NCBI RefSeq assembly: GCF_007004665.1
Contig: NZ_ML660057.1
Coordinates: forward strand, 310,001-374,000
Reading direction: 5' to 3'
DNA from: Denitrobaculum tricleocarpae
GTDB lineage: Bacteria > Pseudomonadota > Alphaproteobacteria > Kiloniellales > Kiloniellaceae
Length of the DNA: 64,000 bases
Below are positions 7,443 through 15,725 of the stretch, piece after piece; within the stretch, counting starts at the first letter, position 1; each line of letters begins with the position of its first letter. The notes below the pieces were generated by a model. That model was not told where the DNA came from and made no database searches. It saw only the letters and a program-made list of their open reading frames with translations. The position numbers and the translations under genes were made by a program.

Positions 7443-8966
7443 CTAGCCTGACGGGCTCATCCTGTGCCGTGCACGCCACAAGGCCAGACAGATCGGGACA
7501 ACCACGACGGCGATCAGAATACAAAGCAGCGCAAGGGAAACCGGACGTTCGATAAACACGTCCAATGTACCATTTGAGATGATCAGGGATTGCAGAAAGG
7601 TCTCCTCAGCCATTCCCCCCAGCACCAGCGCAAGGACGATTGCCGCGGGAGAGTAACCGTAGAGCTTCATGGCAAAGCCCAGAACGCCCGCCATGAACAA
7701 AATCCATGTCTCGATGATGCTTGCATGGATGGCAAAAGCTCCGATCACGCAGAGAAGTACGATCACAGGCACCACAAGCCGATAAGGTATATCCAGAAAC
7801 TTCACGAAAAGCGGAATCGCAAAAATACTGAGCGCGACCAGGATCATATTGCCCAGATACATACTTGCTACCAGCCCCCAGACAAAGCCTGGATCGTTCA
7901 CGATCAGAAGCGGACCCGGCTGTAACCCCCACATCATGAAGGCTCCCAGCAGGACGGCAGTCGCGCCTGAACCGGGAATACCAAGAGAAAGAAGAGGTAC
8001 CATCGCCCCGGCCGAAGCTGCATTGTTGGCCGTTTCCGGCGCCACCAGCCCCCGCATTTCTCCCTTGCCGAAATTCTCCGGATCCCTGGCGAGTTTCTTT
8101 TCAACCGAATAGCCGATGATCGAACCCAGAGTGGCCCCGGATCCGGGGAGGACCCCTGCGACGAAGCCGATAATCGAGCCACGGAAGAAAGTGAAGCGGG
8201 ATTCGATATAGTCGAATCTGGTGGGCCAGAACTCCCTGGATTTAAAGCTGAGCCGCAACTTCTTGGCAGGCCTGAGATGCAGACCGTTGTAGATGCAATG
8301 CAAGAGCTCGCCGATACCGAACAGCCCGATCGCAACAGCGACGAAGTAGACCCCTCCGATCAGTTCCGGCGAACCGAAGGTATAGCGTTGCTGGCCACTC
8401 ATCACGTCAACCCCCACCGTGCCGATCGCAAAACCGATCAAGGCCGAGATCAAGCCCTTAAACCTGTTGTCCCCCATCATCGTCGTCAGCAGAAGCAGCC
8501 CGAGCGTGATGATGAGAAAGTACTCCGAAGGGCCGAATGACGCCGCGAACTCCGCAAGAAGAGGCGCGAGTGCTGTAATCAGAACCACGCCGATTGTGCC
8601 ACCGATGAAAGAGGCGATCGCCTGCATCACGAGGGCCGGCCCCGCCCTGCCCTTTTGCGCCAGCGGGTAACCGTCGAGCGTGGAGGCGACGGTCGCAGAT
8701 TCGCCGGGTGTATTGATCAGGATTGAAGTAATCGTCCCGCCATACATCGAGCCGTAGTAAATCCCCGCCAGCATGATGATGGCGACCGTCGGTTCCAGCC
8801 CCAGGGTCATGGGGATCAGTACAGCGATTCCGGCCGCTGGTCCGAACCCGGGAAAAAGCCCCACGATCATACCCACAAAAGCACCGATCACTAGGAACAG
8901 GAGGCTTGTGGGCGTCACCGCAATCGAGAGACCAAAAGCCAGGTTGGCGAAAATGTCCGTCAGCAT
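7443..8966 (-). CDS. tctA: Tripartite tricarboxylate transporter, large membrane subunit
   Basis: A 507-residue inner-membrane protein with about 12 hydrophobic segments. The family motif GLFPGFGPAAGIAVLIPMT near the N-terminus and its second half GVLPGSGATLGSIIGYSVEK are the two pseudo-symmetric TctA signatures. TctA forms the Na+- or proton-driven channel that takes carboxylates from the periplasmic binding protein. It is the last gene of tctCBA, with a GGAGAT ribosome binding site. The substrate is not determined by sequence. Confidence 0.94.
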   Translation of the reverse strand: MLTDIFANLAFGLSIAVTPTSLLFLVIGAFVGMIVGLFPGFGPAAGIAVLIPMTLGLEPTVAIIMLAGIYYGSMYGGTITSILINTPGESATVASTLDGYPLAQKGRAGPALVMQAIASFIGGTIGVVLITALAPLLAEFAASFGPSEYFLIITLGLLLLTTMMGDNRFKGLISALIGFAIGTVGVDVMSGQQRYTFGSPELIGGVYFVAVAIGLFGIGELLHCIYNGLHLRPAKKLRLSFKSREFWPTRFDYIESRFTFFRGSIIGFVAGVLPGSGATLGSIIGYSVEKKLARDPENFGKGEMRGLVAPETANNAASAGAMVPLLSLGIPGSGATAVLLGAFMMWGLQPGPLLIVNDPGFVWGLVASMYLGNMILVALSIFAIPLFVKFLDIPYRLVVPVIVLLCVIGAFAIHASIIETWILFMAGVLGFAMKLYGYSPAAIVLALVLGGMAEETFLQSLIISNGTLDVFIERPVSLALLCILIAVVVVPICLALWRARHRMSPSG

Positions 8967-8987
8967 AGGGATATCTCCATCAACCGG

Positions 8988-9503
8988 TCAGAATCCGAAC
9001 GGTCCAACAGGCAAGGATGCGTTCAAAATGATGCTGAACAACCAGTAGAGGAAGGCCGGCAGCGCCAGGGCATAGAGGACATTGGTCAGGAGCTCAGCCT
9101 GATTGAATGTGAAAAGATAGGCCAGCATCAACACGATCATGGCCGCAAGAGCGCCGAGGACCGGCAGCAAAAAGATGAATCCGGAAAGCAACGCCAGTAT
9201 GATGAGCACATCACGGGGGAAACGTCTGCCGCCATCCAAGCCGTGGGCGTCCACCCCCATCAGTTCTGCCGTGCCTTCAGTCGCCGGATCGAGCTGAAGC
9301 GGATGCATCTCACCCTGACGGGCTTCGCGGAAATCCAGCACCGCGTTGACCGCGGTCGCAAGCAGCAGCAAGCCTCCGATGATCAGCGGGAAATACCCGG
9401 CGCCCGGACGCCCGGAAAAGTCGAGTATGTCGAGCGTTCGCAAACCATAGGCGAGATAGGCCGATGACAATCCAACGAGCCCAAGCGAGAACCACTTTTT
9501 CAT
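8988..9503 (-). CDS. tctB: Tripartite tricarboxylate transporter, small membrane subunit
   Basis: A 171-residue protein with four predicted membrane segments: GLVGLSSAYLAYGL at the N-terminus, PLIIGGLLLLATAVNAVL, a central pair rich in Leu/Ile/Ala, and LYALALPAFLYWLFSIIL. This is the TctB architecture. The FSGRPGAGYFPLIIG motif is typical of the family. It lies between the binding protein and tctA and would stabilise the large subunit. A stem-loop precedes it. Confidence 0.88.
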   Translation of the reverse strand: MKKWFSLGLVGLSSAYLAYGLRTLDILDFSGRPGAGYFPLIIGGLLLLATAVNAVLDFREARQGEMHPLQLDPATEGTAELMGVDAHGLDGGRRFPRDVLIILALLSGFIFLLPVLGALAAMIVLMLAYLFTFNQAELLTNVLYALALPAFLYWLFSIILNASLPVGPFGF

Positions 9504-9527
9504 GGAATTCCTCTATGGGAAATTCGT

Positions 9528-9549
9528 CAGGGCGGACCGAACCGCCCTG
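9528..9549 (-). promoter_or_regulatory. Intercistronic hairpin between tctC and tctB
   Basis: CAGGGCGG and CCGCCCTG form a perfect 8-bp GC-rich stem with a six-base loop in the 56-base gap after tctC, without a T run. Such elements often protect or separate the abundant binding-protein message from the transporter part; that role is inferred here. Confidence 0.5.
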
Positions 9550-9559
9550 ACACTCCCGA

Positions 9560-10516
9560 CTATTGAGTAGCGCCGATTTCACGCAGCACGGTTTCAAACT
9601 CCGCGCTGGTCTCTTTAAGGTAAGCCCCAAATGCGGCCCCCCAAATCGGATTGCCTGACATTGAATTTGTTTTCAGGTAGTCCTGCCATTCGGGCGTTTT
9701 GACAACCTCTTGAAGGGTTTTGACCCACCAGGCCTGGATCTCCGCATCTACGCCGCCCGGTAAAACCATTCCGCGCGGTAAGGAGAAATCGAAATCGTAA
9801 CCCTGTTCGCGAAAGGTTGGGATCTCAGGATAGACCGTGCTGCGCTCCGCGTCCGAGAAGGCAAGCGCCCGAAAGTTGCCGGCCGCGATCTGCCCGCTGA
9901 CCTCGGAAGGATTGGCAACGATAGCGCTGACACTTCCGGAAGTCAGCGAGGTGACAAGTTCTCCTCCAGAACCGATAGGTACGTAATCAAAACTGATCCC
10001 AGCGGCATTGGCGAAAAGACTAGCAACGACGCGCTCCGGTCCGGCCGTGCCGGTACCGCCGACAATCACCCGGCCATCCTTTGCGGCAGAGACAAACTGA
10101 TCGACGGTCTCAATGCCTGAGTCGCTGCTGACCACCAAGAACATCGCATCACTGGCCAAAAGCGCGACGGGTGTGAAGTCGGCATAGGTCCAATCGGTAT
10201 TTGATACGAGCGGCGTCGCCAGGAAATTGCCGCTGGTCGAGGTAGCAAAGTAAGGACTGCCCTTCTGACGCTTTACATAACTGAAGCCTACCGCCCCACT
10301 ACCGCCATCCCGGTTCTCAACCGAGATATCGCGGTCGTAAAGGTCATACTGGTTCAGAATCCCCACAAGGGTGCGCGACATCAGATCGTTTCCGCCGCCC
10401 GGACCGAAAGCGATGACATAGTTCAACGGTTCGGACGGATAGCTCTCGTTTGCCAAAGCGATTGGCGTCGCTGTCAGTGCCAACGCGACTGCGGCTGCCC
10501 CAAAGACGTACTTCAT
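9560..10516 (-). CDS. tctC: Tripartite tricarboxylate transporter, periplasmic binding protein
   Basis: About 318 residues with a clear signal peptide (MKYVFGAAAVALALTATPIA, cleaved after ALA). The Bug/TctC family signature follows (YVIAFGPGGGNDLMSRTL), then GGTGTAGPERVVASLF and YVPIGSGGELVTSL, which line the ligand pocket. It captures a carboxylate in the periplasm and passes it to TctAB. The ATG at 10516 has GGGAGGAG upstream; a start five codons earlier is less likely. It is divergent from a GntR regulator and two enzyme genes, which suggests an acid with a 2-hydroxy or tartrate-like pattern. Confidence 0.93.
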   Translation of the reverse strand: MKYVFGAAAVALALTATPIALANESYPSEPLNYVIAFGPGGGNDLMSRTLVGILNQYDLYDRDISVENRDGGSGAVGFSYVKRQKGSPYFATSTSGNFLATPLVSNTDWTYADFTPVALLASDAMFLVVSSDSGIETVDQFVSAAKDGRVIVGGTGTAGPERVVASLFANAAGISFDYVPIGSGGELVTSLTSGSVSAIVANPSEVSGQIAAGNFRALAFSDAERSTVYPEIPTFREQGYDFDFSLPRGMVLPGGVDAEIQAWWVKTLQEVVKTPEWQDYLKTNSMSGNPIWGAAFGAYLKETSAEFETVLREIGATQ

Positions 10517-10549
10517 CGTAACTCCTCCCAATACAAATATGTCTTTTTT

Positions 10550-10644
10550 GATTTATAAAACCAATTACGCAAGAGTCATACGAACTGTCAACTCATAAAG
10601 TTTGGACTTTTGGACGAAAAATTGATTTTCTCGTCTTATAAATC
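10550..10644. promoter_or_regulatory. Divergent promoter region of tctC and the GntR gene, with inverted repeat arms
   Basis: This AT-rich stretch holds GATTTATAA at 10550-10558 and its inverse TTATAAATC at 10636-10644, placed on the two flanks of the divergent gap. They are candidate operators for the adjacent GntR regulator, allowing DNA looping. No -35/-10 pair is claimed. Confidence 0.4.
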
Positions 10645-10717
10645 CATACAGACACGGAAAAATTGCACACCACCCAACCCCAGCGAAACGTGATCAATTG
10701 ATTGGGAGCTCCGATAA

Positions 10718-11632
10718 ATGAAGTCAAATCAGCTTGCACGGCAGGTTGCTCAGGAGATTTCGAGGCGAATCCTTGCCCGGGACTTTGAACCTGGACAGCA
10801 CATCAGCGCTCAAACGGTTGCGAATGACTTCGGGATCTCGCGTTCACCCGTCCGCGAAGCGCTGCAGTTGCTTTTGGATGCGGGTCTTGTTGTGCAAAAA
10901 CCGAACCGGGGTTTTTTCGTCACGGACAGTCAACAACAACTCGAACGCTCCAATGCCCTGAGCGCCGCCCTTGAGGACGAGCAGTCTGACTACCAGCAGA
11001 TCGCCGACGACTGGCGCCGTGATGCTTTGCCCGAGGAGGTCACAGAACAATACCTCCGCAATCGCTATGGGATCACCAAGGCACGATTGAACGATCTGCT
11101 GGTCCGCGCCGTCCGCGAGGGCTGGGCCGAACGCAAACCAGGTTACGGCTGGCGCTTTCTAACCGTTGCGAAGACTCCTGAGGCCTTTGAAAAGATTTAT
11201 CATTTTCGTATGGTCATTGAACCTGCCGCAATGCTGGATCCCGACTACGAGATTGATCTTCAGATGCTCGCAAATCTCAAGCGCATACAGATGCGGATGC
11301 TGGATCATGACATCGAGCATCAGCCGCTCGAGCGCCTGCTCTCCGTGGGTGCGGGCTTCCATGAAGAGCTGATTAAATTCTCCGGCAACCCCTATTTCCA
11401 CCAATCCCTGGTTCGGGTGAACCAGATGCGAAGACTTCTAGAATACCGCACTGTGTTTAACCGCGAGAGGTTTGTTGAGCAGACCCAAGGTCACCTGGCG
11501 ATTATCGAACTTCTGGAACGGGGCGAAGTCATCGAGGCTTCATACAATATGCGCCGCCACCTCAGCGGCGCGCTCAAGAAAAAATCACCGCTGTTGTGGT
11601 CGCAGGAAGACGCAAATCTCGGCAAGATTTAA
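10718..11632 (+). CDS. GntR-family regulator with two winged helices and FCD-like effector domain
   Basis: 304 residues, longer than the usual 220-250 of FadR/FCD regulators. The first winged helix is standard GntR (ILARDFEPGQHISAQTVAND, then FGISRSPVREALQLLLDAGL and the wing). A second helix-turn-helix-like block follows at about residues 90-150 (IADDWRRDALPEEVTEQYLR, then YGITKARLNDLLVRAVREGW and a PGYGWRFL wing). The C-terminal helical domain resembles FCD (FRMVIEPAAMLDP, FHEELIKFSGN, HLAIIELLERGE). It is divergent from tctCBA and upstream of two enzyme genes, so it probably governs both. Confidence 0.85.
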   Translation: MKSNQLARQVAQEISRRILARDFEPGQHISAQTVANDFGISRSPVREALQLLLDAGLVVQKPNRGFFVTDSQQQLERSNALSAALEDEQSDYQQIADDWRRDALPEEVTEQYLRNRYGITKARLNDLLVRAVREGWAERKPGYGWRFLTVAKTPEAFEKIYHFRMVIEPAAMLDPDYEIDLQMLANLKRIQMRMLDHDIEHQPLERLLSVGAGFHEELIKFSGNPYFHQSLVRVNQMRRLLEYRTVFNRERFVEQTQGHLAIIELLERGEVIEASYNMRRHLSGALKKKSPLLWSQEDANLGKI

Positions 11633-11720
11633 AAATTGCATATTGCTTTTTTAAATTAAAAAATGCATTTAATCCCCGCCGCACCGATGCGGCCCGAAGC
11701 GCTGTCCGGAGGAGGAAGAG

Positions 11721-12794
11721 ATGCGTATTATGGTTCTGCCCTGTGATGGGATTGGCCCTGAAATCATGGGCGCAACACTTGACGCGGTTGAAGCCGCCAA
11801 CCGGAAATTCGAACTCGGCGTAACAACCGAAGAAGAGATTTCCGGCTTCGACAGCCTGAAGAAACACGGTATCACCCTGCAGGACGAAGTGCTCGAGCGG
11901 GCCCGCGAAGAGTTCGATGGCGTGATTCTTGGCACGCAGTCCCACATGGACTATCCGCCCCTCGCGGAAGGCGGACGCAACGTCTCGGCGGGATTCCGGA
12001 TCGGGCTTGATCTTTATGCCAATGTCCGGCCCGCACGCTCACGCAGTTTTCTCAGCAACGCAGCGCCGGGCATGGACCTCGTGATCATGCGCGAGGCAAC
12101 GGAAGGCTTCTACCCTGATCGCAACATGTATCAGGGTGTGGGCGAGATGATGCCGTCCCCTGATATGGCGCTCTCGATACGCAAAATCACCCGGCAAGGG
12201 AGCGAGCGGATCTGCCGCGAAGCCTTCAAGCTTGCGCGCCAGCGTCGGAACAAGGTCTCGGCGATCCACAAAGCCAACAGTTTTTTAATGACAGACGGCT
12301 TGTTTCTGGAGTGTTTCGAGACGGTCTCAAAAGACTTTCCGGATGTAGAGACCGAGACGGTCATCGTCGATGCCATGGCCGCTCTTCTGGTGCGCCAACC
12401 CGAAAAGTACGACGTGGTCGTCGCGACAAATTTCTATGGTGATATTCTCTCTGATCTGGCATCGGAACTATCAGGTAGCCTGGGTCTTGCGGGTTCGATC
12501 AACGCGAACGCAGAGACAGGTCTGATCTGCGCGCAAGCCCAGCATGGATCAGCCCCGGATATCGCCGGGCAAAACACCGCCAACCCAACATCACTGATCC
12601 TCTCGGCGGCAATGATGCTGACTTGGCTTGGGGAGCAGCGCGGCGTCAAGAAACTGATGGAGGCCGGCGCTGCCATGAATTCTGCCGTCGATTTGGTACT
12701 GGAAGACCCCGCTGCCCGGACCCGTGATCTCGGCGGCACGACGAACACTGCCGAATTCGGCCGGCTGGTCGCTGACGCTGTCGGAACCGCGTGA
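11721..12794 (+). CDS. Isocitrate/isopropylmalate-family NAD(P)-dependent dehydrogenase
   Basis: A 357-residue beta-decarboxylating dehydrogenase. Visible are the N-terminal VLPCDGIGPEIMGATLDAV, the substrate arginines in YANVRPARSRSF and MREATEGFYPDRN, the catalytic Lys in AIHKANSF, the metal Asp residues in VDAMAA and NFYGDILSDLASEL, and a GSAPDIAGQNTANPTS cofactor segment. Such enzymes oxidise and decarboxylate 2-hydroxy acids (isocitrate, isopropylmalate, tartrate, malate). The substrate here is probably the acid imported by TctCBA; leuB is less likely because no leucine genes are nearby. A strong GGAGGAGG site precedes the start. Confidence 0.87.
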   Translation: MRIMVLPCDGIGPEIMGATLDAVEAANRKFELGVTTEEEISGFDSLKKHGITLQDEVLERAREEFDGVILGTQSHMDYPPLAEGGRNVSAGFRIGLDLYANVRPARSRSFLSNAAPGMDLVIMREATEGFYPDRNMYQGVGEMMPSPDMALSIRKITRQGSERICREAFKLARQRRNKVSAIHKANSFLMTDGLFLECFETVSKDFPDVETETVIVDAMAALLVRQPEKYDVVVATNFYGDILSDLASELSGSLGLAGSINANAETGLICAQAQHGSAPDIAGQNTANPTSLILSAAMMLTWLGEQRGVKKLMEAGAAMNSAVDLVLEDPAARTRDLGGTTNTAEFGRLVADAVGTA

Positions 12795-12804
12795 GACCGG
12801 ATTT

Positions 12805-13494
12805 ATGACCATGCCCGGCCTTGCCATCCCTCCAAGGATTGTCCTGATTCATGCCACCCAACTGGCCATGGAGCCGATATCCTCGGCTCTGACCCGCATC
12901 TGGCCCGAGGCAGAAGCGATTAGCGTGCTTGACGAGTCTCTGTCCATTGACCGGGCGAAAACAACCAGTCTTACACCGGATCTCAAGAAACGGATCGCAG
13001 ATTTAACCAACCATGCGGGACGGATCTGTGCAGACGGCGTGCTCTTCACCTGTTCAGCCTTCGGTCCAGCCATCGAAGCTGCGAAAACCGGTCACAACGT
13101 TCCGGTCTTAAAGCCCAACGAAGCGATGTTCGACGACGCACTGACACGAGGGAACAGAATAGCGCTTCTCCACACATTCGGGCCTGCAGGCGCATCCATG
13201 GCCGAAGAGTTTCGGGAGTCCGCGCTTGCCCGGGGTGTCACGGTTTCACTTGAAACTGTTTTCGTTCCGGATGCACTTGAGGCGCTGAACGCCGGTGACA
13301 CAGCCCGCCACGACAAACTCATTGCAGATGCAGCGGCAGCGCTTCACGAAGCCGACGCCATCATGCTGGCGCAGTTTTCGATGGCACGGGCCAAAGAGAC
13401 CGCGCAAGCCTCCGTAGAAGCCCCAGTGATGACCAGTCCTGATGCGGCCGTAGCGAAGCTGAAAGCCCTCATCTCGGATTCAGTCCCACGTTGA
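12805..13494 (+). CDS. Asp/Glu racemase-superfamily protein with a single catalytic cysteine
   Basis: About 229 residues in the Asp/Glu/hydantoin racemase superfamily. The first catalytic Cys is present in VLFTCSAFGPAIEAA, but the second position, usually in an LGCT-like motif, reads IMLAQFSMARAK without Cys. A two-base racemase mechanism is therefore unlikely; a decarboxylase or isomerase activity using one Cys, as in arylmalonate decarboxylase or maleate isomerase relatives, is more plausible. The start at 12805 follows the dehydrogenase stop by ten bases, so the genes are co-transcribed and probably act on the same carbon source. Confidence 0.75.
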   Translation: MTMPGLAIPPRIVLIHATQLAMEPISSALTRIWPEAEAISVLDESLSIDRAKTTSLTPDLKKRIADLTNHAGRICADGVLFTCSAFGPAIEAAKTGHNVPVLKPNEAMFDDALTRGNRIALLHTFGPAGASMAEEFRESALARGVTVSLETVFVPDALEALNAGDTARHDKLIADAAAALHEADAIMLAQFSMARAKETAQASVEAPVMTSPDAAVAKLKALISDSVPR

Positions 13495-13648
13495 CTGTCG
13501 GCGCGAATGCAAAAGAGTTCTCGTACGCAAAGTTATAGCCTTTAATCAATCCCACCGCCCCTACCGTAAAAGTATCTTCGCATTGCGACGCCATAAGTAT
13601 CCGGACAGAACACGCCCGCCATCACCGCACTGATGCCTGTAAACCGCT

Positions 13649-13755
13649 TTACCGCATCCAATCCGCAACTGCCTTGCCGATCTCGTCATGAGAGTCCTTC
13701 TGGACGAAGTGAGCTCCCGCGACGGTGACTTCTGTAAGACTTGGCCAAGTCCGAA
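13649..13755 (-). pseudogene. C-terminal remnant of a second haloalkane dehalogenase gene
   Basis: Read on the minus strand this encodes WPSLTEVTVAGAHFVQ, then KDSHDEIGKAVADWMR and a stop. It closely matches the tail of the dehalogenase at 618-1502 at DNA and protein level, including the catalytic His. Similarity ends abruptly near 13755 and no N-terminal part is present, so this is a degraded paralogue. Most differences are synonymous or conservative, so the copy was under selection before it was lost or is a recent recombination product. Confidence 0.8.
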
Positions 13756-13821
13756 TTCCGGTCGGATTTTTCATTCAATACGACAGGACGGACCCGACCA
13801 CAGAAAAACTCGAGAGAGCAG

Positions 13822-14046
13822 GTCGCGCTCGTTCACCAGAAAATCGGTCCGGTCGCGGCTTTCAAAACCGTTATTCCGATTCAACACCTGCCCAAGACAC
13901 GCTCAGTCAAGATCCTGCAAGGCACCATGCAAAAGATCGCAAGTGTGGAGGACTGGAAGATGGTTGCCGCGATCGACGACCCGAATGTCCTCGACCAGAC
14001 CGGTAGCGTTTTAAAAGCACGCCAAGGTCCAGGGCGGTTTGGTTAA
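13822..14046 (+). pseudogene. C-terminal remnant of propionyl-CoA synthetase (PrpE-like)
   Basis: The segment VALVHQKIGPVAAFKTVI, then LPKTRSVKILQGTMQKIA and EDWKMVAAIDDPNVLDQ, matches the C-terminal lid of PrpE/acetyl-CoA-synthetase-like enzymes, where the motif is normally LPKTRSGKILRGTMRKIA. The acyl-adenylate Lys is kept but the Gly is Val, and the rest of the enzyme (more than 500 residues) is missing. The open frame begins upstream in unrelated sequence at a junction with the dehalogenase remnant. Probably not functional. Confidence 0.72.
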
Positions 14047-14208
14047 CCACTCGTAGTGTCGCTATGTGGAACAATACCGGCTGCCCGGCCCGTGTTTTTT
14101 GTCGGCCCCCTTGTCAGAATTTGAAGTCTCTGACCTGCTTCAAGCTGCGCGTTTCACTGGGCCCGCTACAATGCCCCGGCAACCTGTAACTGGATCATCG
14201 TGAAGGGC

Positions 14209-15690
14209 TCAGTTGCCTGCCCGATCCAGCTCACGCTGGCTTCTGCGAACAAGCTGCAACGATGAACTTTCCGGCGGGATACCGGCGGCTCGGGGGAAAT
14301 TTATCTCGATCGGGGCCGGTGGACGCGCCCGGATCGCGGTGCGGTCATGTCCGCGCAAAACCAGAACACTGGTTAGCGTATCGATGACATCCATAACTTC
14401 CCAGACCTCGTCGACTTCCAGGCGGTTCCCAGTCGAAAAGAGGTAGAGATTCCGAAAAAAGCCAAACTCGTTATACATGGCGGGCGCGACGATGCCCCGG
14501 GCGTAGCTCGCGTCCCACAAATGAGATCCCGGAAGCTGCCAGTACCACTGCAAGAGAATAGTAACGCCAAAGTTTGACGCCAACGAGAATGCGAAGCGCA
14601 CGGTTTCAAGCGCGTCCTCTTTCGATTCCCACGGCAAACCAAGAATAAACGAAAATTCGGCGCAGTGCGCGATATCGTAACGATGCAGTAATGCAGCGCA
14701 GTCCCTGAGCCGTTCCGTCGTTGTGCCTTTTCCGATACGCCTCAGGCCGTCATCGTAGCCGCACTCCGCCCCGACCAGCACACCGGCCGTGTGCGGCGCG
14801 ACCAACTCGATATACTCGTCATCCAGCAGAAAGTCGTTTGCGCGCGAGTCGTAGGTCATCTGAACCTCCAGTCCTCGCCTGTCCAACTCACGCAGAATTG
14901 CCGTGCTTCGCTTCCGGTTGATCGACCATTCGTCATCTATGATCTGAATCAGATCCGGCTCCATCACACGGTTGCGACCAAGAGCCAAGACTGCCTCCAG
15001 CCTATCCACAAAGTCTTCGGGAGCGACGCCACGGTACGAACGGCGGTGCGAGGTTGAACAAAAGCTGCAACTGAACGGGCAACCTCTGGACGATTGGATC
15101 GGCAAACTTGGGTAGATGCCGGGCGGCATAAGGTCATAGGCAGGCAGCGGCAGAGCGGCAAGGCGGTCGACGTCGAGGACCGGTGCAACACTGTTATGCA
15201 CAACCCTCCCGTCCGACGTCCTCCAGGAGAGGTTCGGAACAGAAGAAACATCCTCGCCTTCTTCGAGGCGGGCGCACAAGTCCGTCAGCGCAACCTCTCC
15301 CTCATTTCGGACCACGTAATCGATGGTTTGAAAGTCGGACAGAATATAGTCGCTGAACATGGTGGGATGAACGCCGCCAACGACAACGGGCGCCGTAACG
15401 TCGGCCGCTCGGATCTGCCCTATCACATCGAGCACCGCTGGCCAGTTCAGCGATGTCGCACTTATGGCAATCAACCCCGCCCCATTCAGATCAGCATCAT
15501 CGAGATCAAGCGAAATAGAGCCGACGGCCACAAGGTCGATCACGGATACACGATGCCCTGCATCCCGAAGAACCGCAGCAAGCAGGTATGTGGAGAGTGA
15601 TGGGCAATTCGGCGGAAAGTCCTGACCCGCCGGAACGAGGCGGCCTCCGGCGAAATCCATAATTGGCACTGAGTAGAAGAGCACGTTCAT
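14209..15690 (-). CDS. Cobalamin-binding radical SAM protein
   Basis: About 493 residues. The N-terminal half is a B12-binding Rossmann-like domain (LSTYLLAAVLRDAGHRVSVI, GAGLIAISATSLNW, VVVGGVHPTMFSDYIL). The radical SAM core follows with the CX3CX2C cluster motif GCPFSCSFCSTSH at about residues 201-209. Such enzymes catalyse methylations or difficult C-C or C-S chemistry. The start at 15690 has an AGAGGGGG site; the longer frame is less likely. It follows, by 35 bases, a gene with an NHLP-type leader, so a peptide substrate is a reasonable inference. Other class members act on lipids or antibiotics, so that remains open. Confidence 0.85.
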   Translation of the reverse strand: MNVLFYSVPIMDFAGGRLVPAGQDFPPNCPSLSTYLLAAVLRDAGHRVSVIDLVAVGSISLDLDDADLNGAGLIAISATSLNWPAVLDVIGQIRAADVTAPVVVGGVHPTMFSDYILSDFQTIDYVVRNEGEVALTDLCARLEEGEDVSSVPNLSWRTSDGRVVHNSVAPVLDVDRLAALPLPAYDLMPPGIYPSLPIQSSRGCPFSCSFCSTSHRRSYRGVAPEDFVDRLEAVLALGRNRVMEPDLIQIIDDEWSINRKRSTAILRELDRRGLEVQMTYDSRANDFLLDDEYIELVAPHTAGVLVGAECGYDDGLRRIGKGTTTERLRDCAALLHRYDIAHCAEFSFILGLPWESKEDALETVRFAFSLASNFGVTILLQWYWQLPGSHLWDASYARGIVAPAMYNEFGFFRNLYLFSTGNRLEVDEVWEVMDVIDTLTSVLVLRGHDRTAIRARPPAPIEINFPRAAGIPPESSSLQLVRRSQRELDRAGN

Positions 15691-15725
15691 CTTGGCCCCC
15701 TCTGCTTTCAAAACGAGTGGCCAGG

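Noticed and set aside
13741-14046. A 101-codon open frame as a real gene
   Set aside because: Only the second half resembles a known protein (PrpE tail) and the first half runs through the antisense of the dehalogenase relic, so it is a chimera of two remnants.
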